A stretch of 64,000 nt of DNA from Pseudomonadota bacterium (GTDB taxonomy: Bacteria; Cyanobacteriota; Vampirovibrionia; Obscuribacterales; Obscuribacteraceae). This document shows positions 1 to 60,592 of this stretch, in pieces (positions within the stretch are counted from its first letter, which is position 1; each line of letters begins with the position of its first letter). The notes beneath the pieces are model-generated. The model worked only from the letters and a program-made list of their open reading frames with translations, ran no database searches and was not told where the DNA came from. A program made the translations under genes and the position numbers. The DNA lies in assembly GCA_021325555.1 (NCBI GenBank), contig JAJPGY010000040.1, positions 62,001 to 126,000 on the forward strand. The letters are read 5' to 3'.

Positions 1-297
1 CCCTGCGTCACCACATCCACGATCGGGATAGGGGCCGTGGAGAACCAGCCGGTGGTCCGCGGCGGCGAGGTGGTGATCCGCCCGATGATGGGCGTGACGC
101 TCAACTTCGACCACCGCCTGATCGACGGCGCCCCGGCGGCGGTGTTTCTGCGTGACATTCGCCTGCTTCTGGAAGGCGGTCTCGCCCCGTACGTGGCCGA
201 TGAGCTGGCCGAGCCTGCCCCGGCCCATGACAGAGCCCACCCGGTGTCGGCTTCCGCGCTCCTCGACGACCTGGAGAACGCCGTTTCAGTCCGGTAA
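1..297 (+). CDS. 2-oxoacid dehydrogenase E2 acyltransferase, C-terminal fragment
   Basis: This is the end of an acyltransferase (E2) subunit of a pyruvate, 2-oxoglutarate or branched-chain dehydrogenase complex, which passes an acyl group from lipoyl-lysine to CoA. The reading frame is open from base 1 and ends with TAA at 295-297, so the start and the lipoyl and E3-binding domains lie outside the window. The visible 98 residues include the family block with IRPMMGVTLNFDHRLIDGAPA. The DHRxxDG motif within it supplies the catalytic histidine and aspartate of the chloramphenicol-acetyltransferase fold. After the usual end of the catalytic domain (FLRDIRLLLEG) there is an unusual tail of about 40 residues rich in Ala, Pro and Asp. 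A GTG at 37 is internal, not the start. The substrate cannot be told from this fragment. The gene converges on the phospholipase gene with a 22-bp gap. Confidence 0.9.
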   Translation, partial: PCVTTSTIGIGAVENQPVVRGGEVVIRPMMGVTLNFDHRLIDGAPAAVFLRDIRLLLEGGLAPYVADELAEPAPAHDRAHPVSASALLDDLENAVSVR

Positions 298-319
298 GCG
301 GTGCGTGTGGCATGCCGTG

Positions 320-1342
320 TCAGTCCGCCGCCCGGTCGCTCTGCGGCTTGAGAACCGTCTCCGCCCCGGATACGCCGAGCCTGGCCCGGATGGCCGGCAG
401 CGCGGCCCGCGCAGCCTCCTCGCCGGCCCTTATCGCCTCCCGGGCGTCCTTCGCCTTCAGCGAGAGGATGCCTATCCCGTCTACTTTCGGGTGGATGACG
501 ATGTCCGCTAGCTTAAGCTGCTGCGCGTCCGCACGCGACAGGTAGATCTGCTCGACGCGGTGACCGACGCTGCCTATCTTGCGAAATTTTTCGCGGTCGA
601 CCGGCATCAGATGCTCATCAACATCGACGGCGATGACGATGTCCGCTCCCATCGCCCGCGCCGCGTCGACCGGCACGTTGTCGACCACGGCTCCGTCGAC
701 GAGCAGCGCATCTTCGAACGGCACCGGGCGCCGCAGCACGGGGATGGCCGAGCTGGCCTGCATGGCCCGCGCCAGATGGCCGCGCGAGATCACGTACGGC
801 TCGCCGTTGACCAGATTCGTGCACATGGCGTGGAAGGGAATGTTCAGTTTCTCGATCTCGCGCTTGTCTTCCGGCAGGCAGCTGTTCAGGTAATTGCGGA
901 GCTTGTTGCCGAAGTAAAAGCCGTCGTAGGGGTGCCAGCCGAACAGGTGCGGAACCGCGAACGCCGGAACAGCCAGGAAGCGCACGAACAGCGGGACGGT
1001 CATGTAGTTCTTCATGATCGCCGGTTTCTGGAACTTGGACTCGATATCGCTAACCGGCAGGCCGGCAGCGTAGAAGCCGCCCACGATCGCCCCCATGCTC
1101 GTGCCCGCGATCATGTCGACGGGAATGCCCTCCTGCTGGAGCACTCGCAGAACACCGACATGGGCCGCACCGCGGGTGCCACCACCACCCAACGCCAGCC
1201 CCACCTTGAGACGGCCTCCGGGGGCTGCATCGCCGGCAGCGCAACCGGGCTGGGGAGAGCCGCCAACCGACAGGCACGCCAGCACGGCGGCTGCCACCAT
1301 GGGGAATCTAAGCGAAGCGACATTCAAGCCCAAAATCTTCAC
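320..1342 (-). CDS. Exported patatin-like phospholipase
   Basis: A 340-residue patatin-family lipid acyl hydrolase. The catalytic parts are all visible: the oxyanion loop GGGGTRG (residues 52-58), the nucleophile elbow GTSMG with Ser82, and the dyad aspartate Asp216 in DGAVVDN. The chosen start is the GTG at 1342-1340, with GGGAG eight bases upstream. It leaves a hydrophobic export signal (about residues 9-26) followed by PQPGCAAGD. The cysteine there is not in a good lipobox, so signal peptidase I cleavage near CAA-G is more likely than a lipoprotein. The frame stays open upstream to 1483, but that extra part has no ribosome binding site and no family similarity. Family members of this size (RssA/NTE-like) hydrolyse phospholipids or lysophospholipids; the substrate here is unknown. 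The gene is divergent from the dienelactone hydrolase. Confidence 0.9.
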   Translation of the reverse strand: MKILGLNVASLRFPMVAAAVLACLSVGGSPQPGCAAGDAAPGGRLKVGLALGGGGTRGAAHVGVLRVLQQEGIPVDMIAGTSMGAIVGGFYAAGLPVSDIESKFQKPAIMKNYMTVPLFVRFLAVPAFAVPHLFGWHPYDGFYFGNKLRNYLNSCLPEDKREIEKLNIPFHAMCTNLVNGEPYVISRGHLARAMQASSAIPVLRRPVPFEDALLVDGAVVDNVPVDAARAMGADIVIAVDVDEHLMPVDREKFRKIGSVGHRVEQIYLSRADAQQLKLADIVIHPKVDGIGILSLKAKDAREAIRAGEEAARAALPAIRARLGVSGAETVLKPQSDRAAD

Positions 1343-1350
1343 GCACCACA

Positions 1351-1355
1351 CTCCC
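1351..1355 (-). promoter_or_regulatory. Ribosome binding site that sets the phospholipase start
   Basis: Read on the minus strand this is GGGAG, eight bases before the GTG at 1342. It supports that start over the upstream in-frame start at 1483. Confidence 0.55.
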
Positions 1356-1504
1356 GAGACGGAACCGCCACAGGCGATATCGCGGGGCGACCCGAAACGA
1401 TCGGCAGGCCGCGAATGGACGCCAGAGACAAAGTATACACCGTCGCTCATGCACCGGGCGTTTGTTCCTGCTAACATCGTCACCTTCCGTGTGAGGTTTC
1501 GCTA

Positions 1505-2203
1505 ATGGCTGGTAAGACCATTGATATCCAGACAGACGCCGGAGCCGGCTACACCGGCTATCTCGCTGTTCCGGACAGCGGAGCAGGAGCCGGCATCCTG
1601 CTCATTCAGGAGATATTCGGCGTCAACTCGCACATAAGAGATGTCGCCGACCTTTACGCAGCCGCCGGCTTCACCGTGCTGGCGCCCGATGTTTTCTGGC
1701 GGGTCAAGCCAGGGGTTCAGCTGGGCTACGGGGCAGACGACATCCAGAAGGGCATCGCCTTGATGGGACAGTGCGAGCCGGACGATATAGTGACCGATCT
1801 CCAGACCGCCGCCCGCGCGCTTCGCTCCCTGCCGGAATGCCAGGGCAAAATCGGGGTCGTCGGCTATTGCATGGGCGGCACTCTCGCCTACAGGCTGGCG
1901 ACCAGGGATGCCGTCGATGTGGCGGTCAGCTACTACGGCGGCGGCATCGACGACTATCTCGACGAGGCGAAAAACCTACACTGCCCGATCCTCCTCCATT
2001 TCGGTGAGAAAGACGCCCACATTCCCCTGTCCACGGTCAAGAAGATAGGAGCCGCCCTTGAAGGAAAAGGGCACGTGGAAATTCACATCTACAAGGGAGC
2101 CGATCACGGCTTCAACTGCGACCAGCGCGCGACATACGACCGCAAATCGGCCATGCTCGCCTTCGCGTTCAGCATCATGCTTCTGAGCAAGAACCTCTCG
2201 TAA
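1505..2203 (+). CDS. Dienelactone hydrolase family protein
   Basis: A 232-residue alpha/beta hydrolase of the dienelactone hydrolase family, the usual length. The active-site residues are present with family spacing: Glu36 (QEIFG), nucleophile Cys122 in GYCMGG, Asp170 (GEKDAHIP) and His201 (ADHGF). These match the E36/C123/D171/H202 set of the characterised Pseudomonas enzyme almost position for position. The family opens dienelactones in chloroaromatic breakdown, but many relatives act on other esters or lactones. No aromatic-degradation genes lie nearby, so I do not assign a pathway. There is no signal peptide, so it is cytoplasmic. The ATG at 1505 has GAGG about eight bases upstream. The gene is convergent with the tricorn protease gene, 18 bp away. 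Confidence 0.93.
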   Translation: MAGKTIDIQTDAGAGYTGYLAVPDSGAGAGILLIQEIFGVNSHIRDVADLYAAAGFTVLAPDVFWRVKPGVQLGYGADDIQKGIALMGQCEPDDIVTDLQTAARALRSLPECQGKIGVVGYCMGGTLAYRLATRDAVDVAVSYYGGGIDDYLDEAKNLHCPILLHFGEKDAHIPLSTVKKIGAALEGKGHVEIHIYKGADHGFNCDQRATYDRKSAMLAFAFSIMLLSKNLS

Positions 2204-2221
2204 GCCCGCGCCGGTGCTGAC

Positions 2222-5200
2222 CTACGAGCGTTTGCTCCTGGCCAGCACCGGGATCTTGAGGCTCGGTCGATTCTTGAACTGCGGCAGCCGCACCGGCTTT
2301 TTGGCCAGGGCGTCGAGTGCCAGAGCCAGCCCTTTGTCCAGCTGGGGATCGCGCCCGCTCCGGTAGTCCTGTGGCGCGATGTCCACGTCGTAATCCGGGT
2401 CCGTGCCGTAGTTCTCCACGGCCCAGCCGACGTCCGTGAACCAGAAGGAGAACTCCGGCTGCGTGGTTATCGTTCCGTCGACCAGGCGGTGCCGCGGCCA
2501 GATGCCGACGACACCCCCCCAGGTGCGCTTGCCGACCAGCGGTCCGAGCTTGTAGAGCTTGAAGCAGTGGCTGAATATGTCGCCATCCGAGCCGGCGAAC
2601 TGATTGGTCAGGCCGACCATGGGCCCGGCCACCGACTCGGGCGGATAAGGCTGCGGCGCCCCCCAGCGCGAGACATCGTAGCCGACGCGTTTGCGCGCCA
2701 GCTTCTCCAGGAGAAGCGGAGAGACGTGCCCGCCCCGGTTGTAGCGCACGTCGACGATGAGCGCCTCGCGACTGAACTCGGAAAGGTAACCGCGATGGAA
2801 TTCCGCGAACCCCCATGGCCCCATGTCCGGTATGTGGAGGTAACCCACCTTGCCGTCGCTGTTTTCGTGAACATACCGCCGGTTGGTCTCCACCCACAGG
2901 CGGTAGCGCAGCGAACGCTCCTCCCTGAGCGTCCGTACTGAAACCCGCCTGCGATCCGCTTTCTTCGAGACGACGGTGAGAACGACTTCCCTGCCGGCCG
3001 TGTGCATGAGCAGCTCCTCGACGGTGCAATCGCGCGACACTTTATGGCCGTTGACGGCGACGATCACATCGCCTTCCGCCAGTCCGAGCCCCGGATCGGC
3101 CAGCGGCGAATCCGCATCCCGATCCCAGGAGTCGCCGCGCAGGATGCGCTCGATGCGATAGCCGCCGGATGTTCTGTCGTAGGCCAGGTCGGCGCCCAGG
3201 AAGCCCCGGTAATAGCCGGGCGCCGGCCGGTAGTCGCCGAGCATCTCGTATGCGTGCGATGTGCCGAGCTCTCCTTGCATCTCCCAGATGAGATCCGAAA
3301 GCTCGCCCCTCGTCCGCACGCGGAAAAGCAGACCGGCGTAGCGCTCGTAGACCAGATCCCAGTCGACATTGGACATGCGCTCGTCCCAGAACTGCTCCTT
3401 CTGCAGGCGCCAGGCCTCATCGTACATCTGCTTCCATTCTTCGCGAGGCTCGATCATCACCTTCACGCGGCAAAGATCGAACCAACCCGAGCGTCGCCCC
3501 GGCCGGTTGTCGGATCTCGGGCCTGCTCCTTCATCCGGCAGCTTCTCCAGCGCGTCGAATACCCGCAGCTTGTTGTCGCGCGACACGTAAACCAGCGTCC
3601 GGCAGTCGGAGGACATGGTAATCGAGGACACCTCGCGAGCGACGACCGCCGCCCGCTGCTCCTCGAAGTCGTAGGCCAGGAGCGCGCCCATCTCCGGCTC
3701 GTCCTTCCACCACGGCACGTTGCGGCGTATGCCCTTGACCGGATACTGGGTAAAAAGCACGCGCCCCCGCGCGGCGACAATCTGCTCGTAACAGCCTTCC
3801 TCCACGGGGAAACCGAGGATACGCCCCGAGATCCCTTCGAAGTCGATCTCGACCTTAACCGGCTTATCACCATCGGCGGTGGCGGCTGCGGCCTCCCTGG
3901 TTTTCCTCCCGTCCTTCTCCGGCTTGTCGGCCTTCGCCCGCTCCTGTTTTATGAAAGGGCGCGGTCTCTGCACGAACGGATCGGGGACGTCCTTGCGCAA
4001 GGTGACGAGGAACGGCCGCGTCGCCTGCGGGAAGCTCAGATCGAATTGCAGTGCGTCATAGACCGGGTTGAAATCCCGCGTGGAAAGAAAGTAGAGATGC
4101 TTGCCCTCCGGATCGAAGAAGGGTGAGCGGTCGCGCCGCAGCTCGTCGGTGACGTCGTGCACTTCGCCCGTCTTCACGTCCACCAGGCGAATCTTGCTGG
4201 TGTCGTTGGTATTGGCCCAGCTGTAGGCGAGCCAGCGCCCGTCCGGCGACCAGGCAAGGCCGCTTATGCGCGTCATCGGGCTGCGGTCCAGCAGCCTGGC
4301 TTGCCTGGTCTTCAGATCGAGCAGCATGAGCTCGTAGCGATGGTTGGCAAAGGCGACCAGCTCATCTTGCGGCGAGACGGCGAGCTCGACCAGGCGCCCG
4401 ATGTCTCCTTTGCTCACGATCACCGGATCTTTGGTCTGGTCGGCCACATGCAGCTCGATTCGCTCGATCCCGGAGGCGTCGTTGACCACGACAAAGCGCT
4501 TGCCGTCTTTGAGCCAGGAGGCGAACCTGTAGCGCACGCGGCTGCCGGCGCCGTGGTGCACCGCCGCCTCCTCCCAGAAAGGCATCGTGAACGGCTGCCC
4601 CCTGGCGATAACCGCCAGCGAATGCCCGTCCGGGTGAATGTCGAACCCCTCGAAGTAGCGTGATGCCTCGACAAAGCGCCTGGCGCTCTGGGTAGTGGTG
4701 ATCGGACAGACGACATCGAGCTTCTGCGTGCGATCGGTCTTCGGGTCGAAGACATAGAGATCGGCTCCCGCCGTGTAAACAAGGCGGCGGCCGTCCGTCG
4801 AGGGGAAGCGAACGAAATAGTCCGAGTGATGGGTGTGCCTGCGCAGATCGGATCCGTCCGGTTTCACAGAATAGATGTTGGCCACGCCCTCGTGATCGGA
4901 AAGAAAGTAAACGCGCCCGCCGAGCCACATCGGCCAGACATGGTTGCCGGGAATGGAGATCAACCGCTTGAATTTTCCCTTGCCGGTGGCGTCGACCCAG
5001 ATATCACCGGCGGTGCCTCCTCGGTAGCGTTTCCACACTGCCGGATCGAGATTGTTGCGCCCGATCGCGGTGGCGCCCGATGCGGACAGGGAGATCGTGC
5101 GCACGTGACCGAGGTTCAAGGCGCGCGGCATGCCGCCGTCGGGCCGCACCGCGAACGCCTCGCTGTGCTTGAAAAACGCCGACGTGGCATCGCTGACGAA

Positions 5201-5509
5201 GACAATCTCCTTGCCGTCGGGAGTCCAGGCGCAAACCTGGCAAGTCTCGGCGCCCAGGTAGGTGACTCTCCTGGCAACTCCGCCCTCCGACGGAATCACG
5301 TACACCTCGAGGTGCCCTTCTTCGCGCCCGACAAAGGCTATCTCGCTTCCATCCGGGGAGAACCTCGGCAGCAGAGTGTCGCCCTGGTTGACCGTGAGCC
5401 GCCTGGCGAGCCCGCCTCTGACGGGCACGGACCAGAGGTCGTCCTCGCAGACGAAAGCGATCGTGTCCGCGTGAATTGTCGGATGTCTGTAATACCCGGG
5501 CTCGTCCAT
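2222..5509 (-). CDS. Tricorn protease homologue
   Basis: A 1,095-residue tricorn-core peptidase (family S41B), which trims peptides to small fragments downstream of large ATP-dependent proteases. The N-terminal half (about residues 5-510) is beta-propeller with repeated SPDG/PDGKEI-type blades. A charged Lys/Glu/Ala-rich linker follows near 520-555, then the core domain. A PDZ domain lies near 770-845 (LAEGDVIVAVNGHKV), and the C-terminal catalytic domain follows. All five active-site positions of archaeal tricorn have counterparts: Ser751-His752 (GTSHAYE), Ser974-Asp975 (FAGSDGD) and Glu1032 (WAVENYG). I place the start at the ATG at 5509, preceded by GAGG eight bases away. An upstream in-frame TTG at 5545 has no ribosome binding site. 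No signal peptide is seen, so the protein is cytoplasmic. It is divergent from the ACT-domain gene. Confidence 0.96.
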   Translation of the reverse strand: MDEPGYYRHPTIHADTIAFVCEDDLWSVPVRGGLARRLTVNQGDTLLPRFSPDGSEIAFVGREEGHLEVYVIPSEGGVARRVTYLGAETCQVCAWTPDGKEIVFVSDATSAFFKHSEAFAVRPDGGMPRALNLGHVRTISLSASGATAIGRNNLDPAVWKRYRGGTAGDIWVDATGKGKFKRLISIPGNHVWPMWLGGRVYFLSDHEGVANIYSVKPDGSDLRRHTHHSDYFVRFPSTDGRRLVYTAGADLYVFDPKTDRTQKLDVVCPITTTQSARRFVEASRYFEGFDIHPDGHSLAVIARGQPFTMPFWEEAAVHHGAGSRVRYRFASWLKDGKRFVVVNDASGIERIELHVADQTKDPVIVSKGDIGRLVELAVSPQDELVAFANHRYELMLLDLKTRQARLLDRSPMTRISGLAWSPDGRWLAYSWANTNDTSKIRLVDVKTGEVHDVTDELRRDRSPFFDPEGKHLYFLSTRDFNPVYDALQFDLSFPQATRPFLVTLRKDVPDPFVQRPRPFIKQERAKADKPEKDGRKTREAAAATADGDKPVKVEIDFEGISGRILGFPVEEGCYEQIVAARGRVLFTQYPVKGIRRNVPWWKDEPEMGALLAYDFEEQRAAVVAREVSSITMSSDCRTLVYVSRDNKLRVFDALEKLPDEGAGPRSDNRPGRRSGWFDLCRVKVMIEPREEWKQMYDEAWRLQKEQFWDERMSNVDWDLVYERYAGLLFRVRTRGELSDLIWEMQGELGTSHAYEMLGDYRPAPGYYRGFLGADLAYDRTSGGYRIERILRGDSWDRDADSPLADPGLGLAEGDVIVAVNGHKVSRDCTVEELLMHTAGREVVLTVVSKKADRRRVSVRTLREERSLRYRLWVETNRRYVHENSDGKVGYLHIPDMGPWGFAEFHRGYLSEFSREALIVDVRYNRGGHVSPLLLEKLARKRVGYDVSRWGAPQPYPPESVAGPMVGLTNQFAGSDGDIFSHCFKLYKLGPLVGKRTWGGVVGIWPRHRLVDGTITTQPEFSFWFTDVGWAVENYGTDPDYDVDIAPQDYRSGRDPQLDKGLALALDALAKKPVRLPQFKNRPSLKIPVLARSKRS

Positions 5510-5517
5510 ATCTACCG

Positions 5518-5521
5518 CCTC
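5518..5521 (-). promoter_or_regulatory. Ribosome binding site that sets the tricorn start
   Basis: On the minus strand this reads GAGG, eight bases before the ATG at 5509. It makes that ATG a better start than the TTG at 5545, which gives a 12-residue longer protein with no Shine-Dalgarno match. Confidence 0.55.
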
Positions 5522-5607
5522 GTGATCAGCAACTGAGTTTTCCAAGGGGTTATTATTGTACCTGTTTGAAAGCTCGTTTGCTGCCGGGATAGAGCCGGAG
5601 GACTCAC

Positions 5608-6144
5608 ATGAAAACTCAATTGCTGATCACCGCCACCGGAGAAGATCGCCCGGGAATCGTCGCCCGCCTCACGGAAGTTTTCGTCAAGCACGGGGCCAAC
5701 CTGGAAGAGAGCAGAATGGCTCTGCTGGGCGGGGAGTTCGCTGCCATCATTCTCGTGTCGGTTCCCAGCGAGAAGATAAGCACCCTCAACGAGGAGCTCT
5801 CCACGCTGCAGAAGGAGTCCATCTCCGTTGCCACCAAGCCGACCAGGGCGATCGCCCCCGAACGTTACAGGGGCTATGTTCCTTACGAGCTCACCGTCAG
5901 TGGTGCCGACCACGAAGGAATAGTGCATACCGTCTCGAGCTTTCTCAGGGACCAGTCGATCAACATCCAGTCGATGCACAGCGACATCGTTCACGCGCCG
6001 GTGACCGGCACGCCCCTGTTCGCCATGAGGGCGACCGTCCAGGTGCCGCCTTCGATCAGCCTTTCGGAGCTGAAGAAAAGGCTCGATGAGATCGCGGAGT
6101 CGCAGTCGGTGGAGATCGAGGTGCGCATCCCCAGGCCGAGTTGA
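5608..6144 (+). CDS. Double ACT-domain regulator, GcvR-like
   Basis: A 178-residue protein made of two ACT domains in tandem: about residues 1-75, starting LLITATGEDRPGIVARL, and about 90-175, starting YELTVSGADHEGIVHTV. ACT domains bind amino acids at dimer interfaces. The tandem layout and length match GcvR, which in enterobacteria represses the glycine-cleavage operon through contact with GcvA. In other lineages such proteins are annotated only as ACT-domain regulators, and there is no gcvA or gcv gene in the window, so the target is not inferred. The ATG at 5608 follows GGAGG with a six-base spacer, a strong start. It is divergent from tricorn. The 448 bp after it contain no gene. Confidence 0.88.
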   Translation: MKTQLLITATGEDRPGIVARLTEVFVKHGANLEESRMALLGGEFAAIILVSVPSEKISTLNEELSTLQKESISVATKPTRAIAPERYRGYVPYELTVSGADHEGIVHTVSSFLRDQSINIQSMHSDIVHAPVTGTPLFAMRATVQVPPSISLSELKKRLDEIAESQSVEIEVRIPRPS

Positions 6145-6395
6145 CCCTCACCGGCACATCCGGCGGCCGTCCCGAGACTCCCGCCGGCATCACACCGGTC
6201 TGCCAGCCGTGCGGCGCTTTCCACCGCAAGAGATCAGGGACAGGTGATTATCTACACCGGGTGGAGCAGAGGACCGATCAGCGCCTGACGATCCTTCCCT
6301 GGCTTTGTTGAAGATTTGACGCTCGCGACGGCCTGCGCGAACAATTCAGCATGGGCAATGATCGGGGCATTAACAGGGTTCCGGATTAACCTTTG

Positions 6396-6415
6396 GCCTG
6401 GATCAACGGCCAGGC
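6396..6415. repeat. Short inverted repeat in the leader
   Basis: GCCTGG (6396-6401) and CCAGGC (6410-6415) form a perfect 6-bp stem with an 8-base loop. There is no T-run after it, so it is not a standard intrinsic terminator for the upstream ACT gene. Confidence 0.35.
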
Positions 6416-6534
6416 ACGATCGGCAGCGGCACCGAGAATTTTCCCGAAATTACCCGAGCCGGCCGATGCAGCTTATCGTCGACACGACAGGCGCCCCAAA
6501 ACCCTCGCCAGGGCAGGCTATTTATCAAAAAGGC

Positions 6535-6564
6535 GTGATTAAAAAATGCCGCGGCGGGTATAAG
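6535..6564 (+). promoter_or_regulatory. Weak candidate promoter for the giant gene
   Basis: TATAAG at 6559-6564 lies 18 bp after GTGATT (6535-6540), inside the A+T-rich part of the leader. The -10 box is good and the -35 box is poor. If real, transcription would start only about 20 bases before the GTG at 6593. Confidence 0.25.
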
Positions 6565-6592
6565 ATATGCATATTGAGGCACTGTTGGGGGG

Positions 6593-57532
<50,940 letters not shown>

Positions 57533-57653
57533 GACGTTTGCCTGCGCCGCCGGGGCTGCTCGAGCCGGCACCGCAGCCGGTATAAACCCGGCAACCGGTA
57601 CCGGGGAAAACCCGGACCGTCCTCAGTAACTTGGCGGTACGCCTGGAGGTAAA

Positions 57654-57677
57654 GGACGCCTACAGTGGTAGACGTCC
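57654..57677. repeat. Inverted repeat between the giant gene and the ARPP-1 gene
   Basis: Arms GGACGCCTAC (57654-57663) and GTAGACGTCC (57668-57677) pair over 10 positions with one C/A mismatch around a 4-base loop. It is followed by a C-run, not a T-run, so it is not a standard terminator. It lies 31 bp before the next start codon and could be a leader structure. The rest of 57533-57708 shows nothing clear. Confidence 0.35.
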
Positions 57678-57708
57678 CCCCGGCGATCGAGACTACGGAG
57701 ATCCGGCC

Positions 57709-58767
57709 ATGATATTTCGATTCCCTGCTGCGGCTGCTCGGGCAGCGCTCCTTTCATTCACGCTCCTTTCGCTGGCGCTGCCCGGTGCCCGCGGGCAAGC
57801 ACCGCCGGCGCCGGCACCGCTGCCGGTGCTGCGTCCTTCAGCGCTCACGCTGTCGGGACCTTATTCGCGCGCCAATCTGTCGATCTATTTGATCCACGGC
57901 AAGGACGCGGCAGCGGGGAAAACCTTTTTGACCCTGCAAGAAGCGCTGGAACAGAAGAAAGTCGTCGTCTACGAGACCGGTAACGTGAACCAGCTCTCGG
58001 CGGAAAACAGGTCGAACGATCTCGTGTTCATCCAATCCGGCGACATCGTCAAAGGCGGGCAGCAGGATCGGGCAGTGCAGTTCGACATGATCCTGCCGCC
58101 CCATTCAGGCAAAGTCCCGCTGTCCTCGTTCTGCGTCGAGAGCGGGCGCTGGACCGCGCGTCCGGGCGAGGCCGGCGGCTGCTTCGCCGCCTCGAGCGCC
58201 GCGCTGCCCACGCCGTCGCTCAAGATGGCCGCGCAGGCGGAAGGCGATCAATCAATGGTCTGGGCAAAAGTCTCCCAGGCCCAGGAGAAGCTGGCGCGGG
58301 CGGTGGCGAAACCGGTGGCATCTCCGCTGTCGTCCACCAGCCTGCAGCTGACCCTGGAGAACAAGGAGGTCGGAAAGGCGGTCAGGGATCGCAGCGCCAG
58401 CCTGGAGAAGATAGTGAACGGCAAGCCGGACGTCGTCGGCTATGCCTGCGCGATAAACGGCAAAGTGGCTACAGCCGACGTTTACGCCTCCCATGCCCTT
58501 TTCTTGAAGTTGTGGCCAAAACTCCTCCAGGGAAGCGCCATCGCCTCGCTGACCGAATACGACGCCACGAAGCGGGCAGCGGCGGCTCCCCCACCACAAA
58601 CTGTGCGCGATTTCCTGTCGCGGGCGGACGACTCCAGACCCTCCCGGCAGAGCATCAACGGCCGCGCCCGCGACGTTCGCCAGGAAGCCAGCGACAGCGT
58701 CAAGTTCGGCTGCGAGGACACGGCCGCGCCCGGGCGGTTCGTGCACATGAACTACGTGACCAAGTGA
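57709..58767 (+). CDS. Exported ARPP-1 (DUF6569) family protein
   Basis: A 352-residue protein with a signal peptide (core LLSFTLLSLAL, cleavage about residue 29) and an Ala/Pro-rich mature N-terminus. The following region matches the pattern I know for ARPP-1/DUF6569: LTLQEALEQKKVVVYETG, then NVNQLSAENRSNDLVFI, SGDIVKGGQQDRAV, and FCVESGRW. The family is widespread but its biochemical role is not established; most members are cytoplasmic, so export is notable. I start it at the ATG at 57709, with GGAG eight bases upstream. A TTG at 57631 opens the same frame but would hide the signal peptide. It lies 176 bp after the giant gene on the same strand and may be its transcriptional partner. The last 50 residues look like a variable tail. 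Confidence 0.75.
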   Translation: MIFRFPAAAARAALLSFTLLSLALPGARGQAPPAPAPLPVLRPSALTLSGPYSRANLSIYLIHGKDAAAGKTFLTLQEALEQKKVVVYETGNVNQLSAENRSNDLVFIQSGDIVKGGQQDRAVQFDMILPPHSGKVPLSSFCVESGRWTARPGEAGGCFAASSAALPTPSLKMAAQAEGDQSMVWAKVSQAQEKLARAVAKPVASPLSSTSLQLTLENKEVGKAVRDRSASLEKIVNGKPDVVGYACAINGKVATADVYASHALFLKLWPKLLQGSAIASLTEYDATKRAAAAPPPQTVRDFLSRADDSRPSRQSINGRARDVRQEASDSVKFGCEDTAAPGRFVHMNYVTK

Positions 58768-58876
58768 CCGGGCATGCTGGCGCCGAAGCGTTCCGGCGGC
58801 CGAAACCTCAATCGCCGCGGCAAGGGCTACGCCCCAGGGGCTCCGCTCCTCCACGATGCTTGGTCACGCGGGCGGG

Positions 58877-60469
<1,593 letters not shown>

Positions 60470-60489
60470 CAGCCGGCCCCCTTACCAGA

Positions 60490-60512
60490 CCGGTTCATTT
60501 TATATGAACCGG
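60490..60512. promoter_or_regulatory. Operator-like palindrome over the permease -10 box
   Basis: A perfect inverted repeat: CCGGTTCAT (60490-60498), loop TTTAT, ATGAACCGG (60504-60512). It overlaps the predicted -10 box and start point of the permease promoter. That is the classic position for a repressor dimer, possibly responding to the transported compound. The regulator is not in the window. Confidence 0.6.
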
Positions 60513-60527
60513 GCCAGGATGGGTAAA
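60499..60527 (-). promoter_or_regulatory. Sigma-70-type promoter of the permease gene
   Basis: On the minus strand: TTTACC (-35, 60527-60522), a 17-bp spacer, and TATAAA (-10, 60504-60499). Transcription would begin near 60492, leaving a short leader that includes the AAGGGGG ribosome binding site. Confidence 0.55.
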
Positions 60528-60580
60528 TTCATAGCAGGTAGTCCATGGCCCTGGCGTTCGTCCATTATCGGTTCTGCGGG

Positions 60581-60585
60581 GGGAG
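60581..60585 (+). promoter_or_regulatory. Ribosome binding site that sets the TPR gene start
   Basis: GGGAG seven bases before the GTG at 60593. It favours that start over the ATG at 60545, which lacks a comparable site and would bury the signal peptide. Confidence 0.5.
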
Positions 60586-60592
60586 AGGCAGG

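Larger units (their letters stand above)
6145..6592 (+). other. Non-coding leader of the giant gene
   Basis: A 448-bp stretch with no convincing gene. Its second half is visibly richer in A and T than the surrounding DNA. I see a small hairpin at 6396-6415 and a weak promoter-like pair near 6535-6564. No riboswitch class was recognised, including when I looked for c-di-GMP-I sequence signatures. A long 5-prime untranslated region for the giant gene is plausible but not shown. Confidence 0.5.

Noticed and set aside
2204..2221. Intrinsic terminators between convergent gene pairs (298-319, 2204-2221, 58768-58876)
   Set aside because: The gaps lack a GC stem followed by a T-run. The pairs may use Rho or overlapping transcripts.
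3002..4126. A 374-codon + strand frame opposite the tricorn gene, and a 304-codon one at 560-1474 opposite the phospholipase
   Set aside because: The minus-strand frames contain complete active sites of known families, so the opposite frames are shadows.
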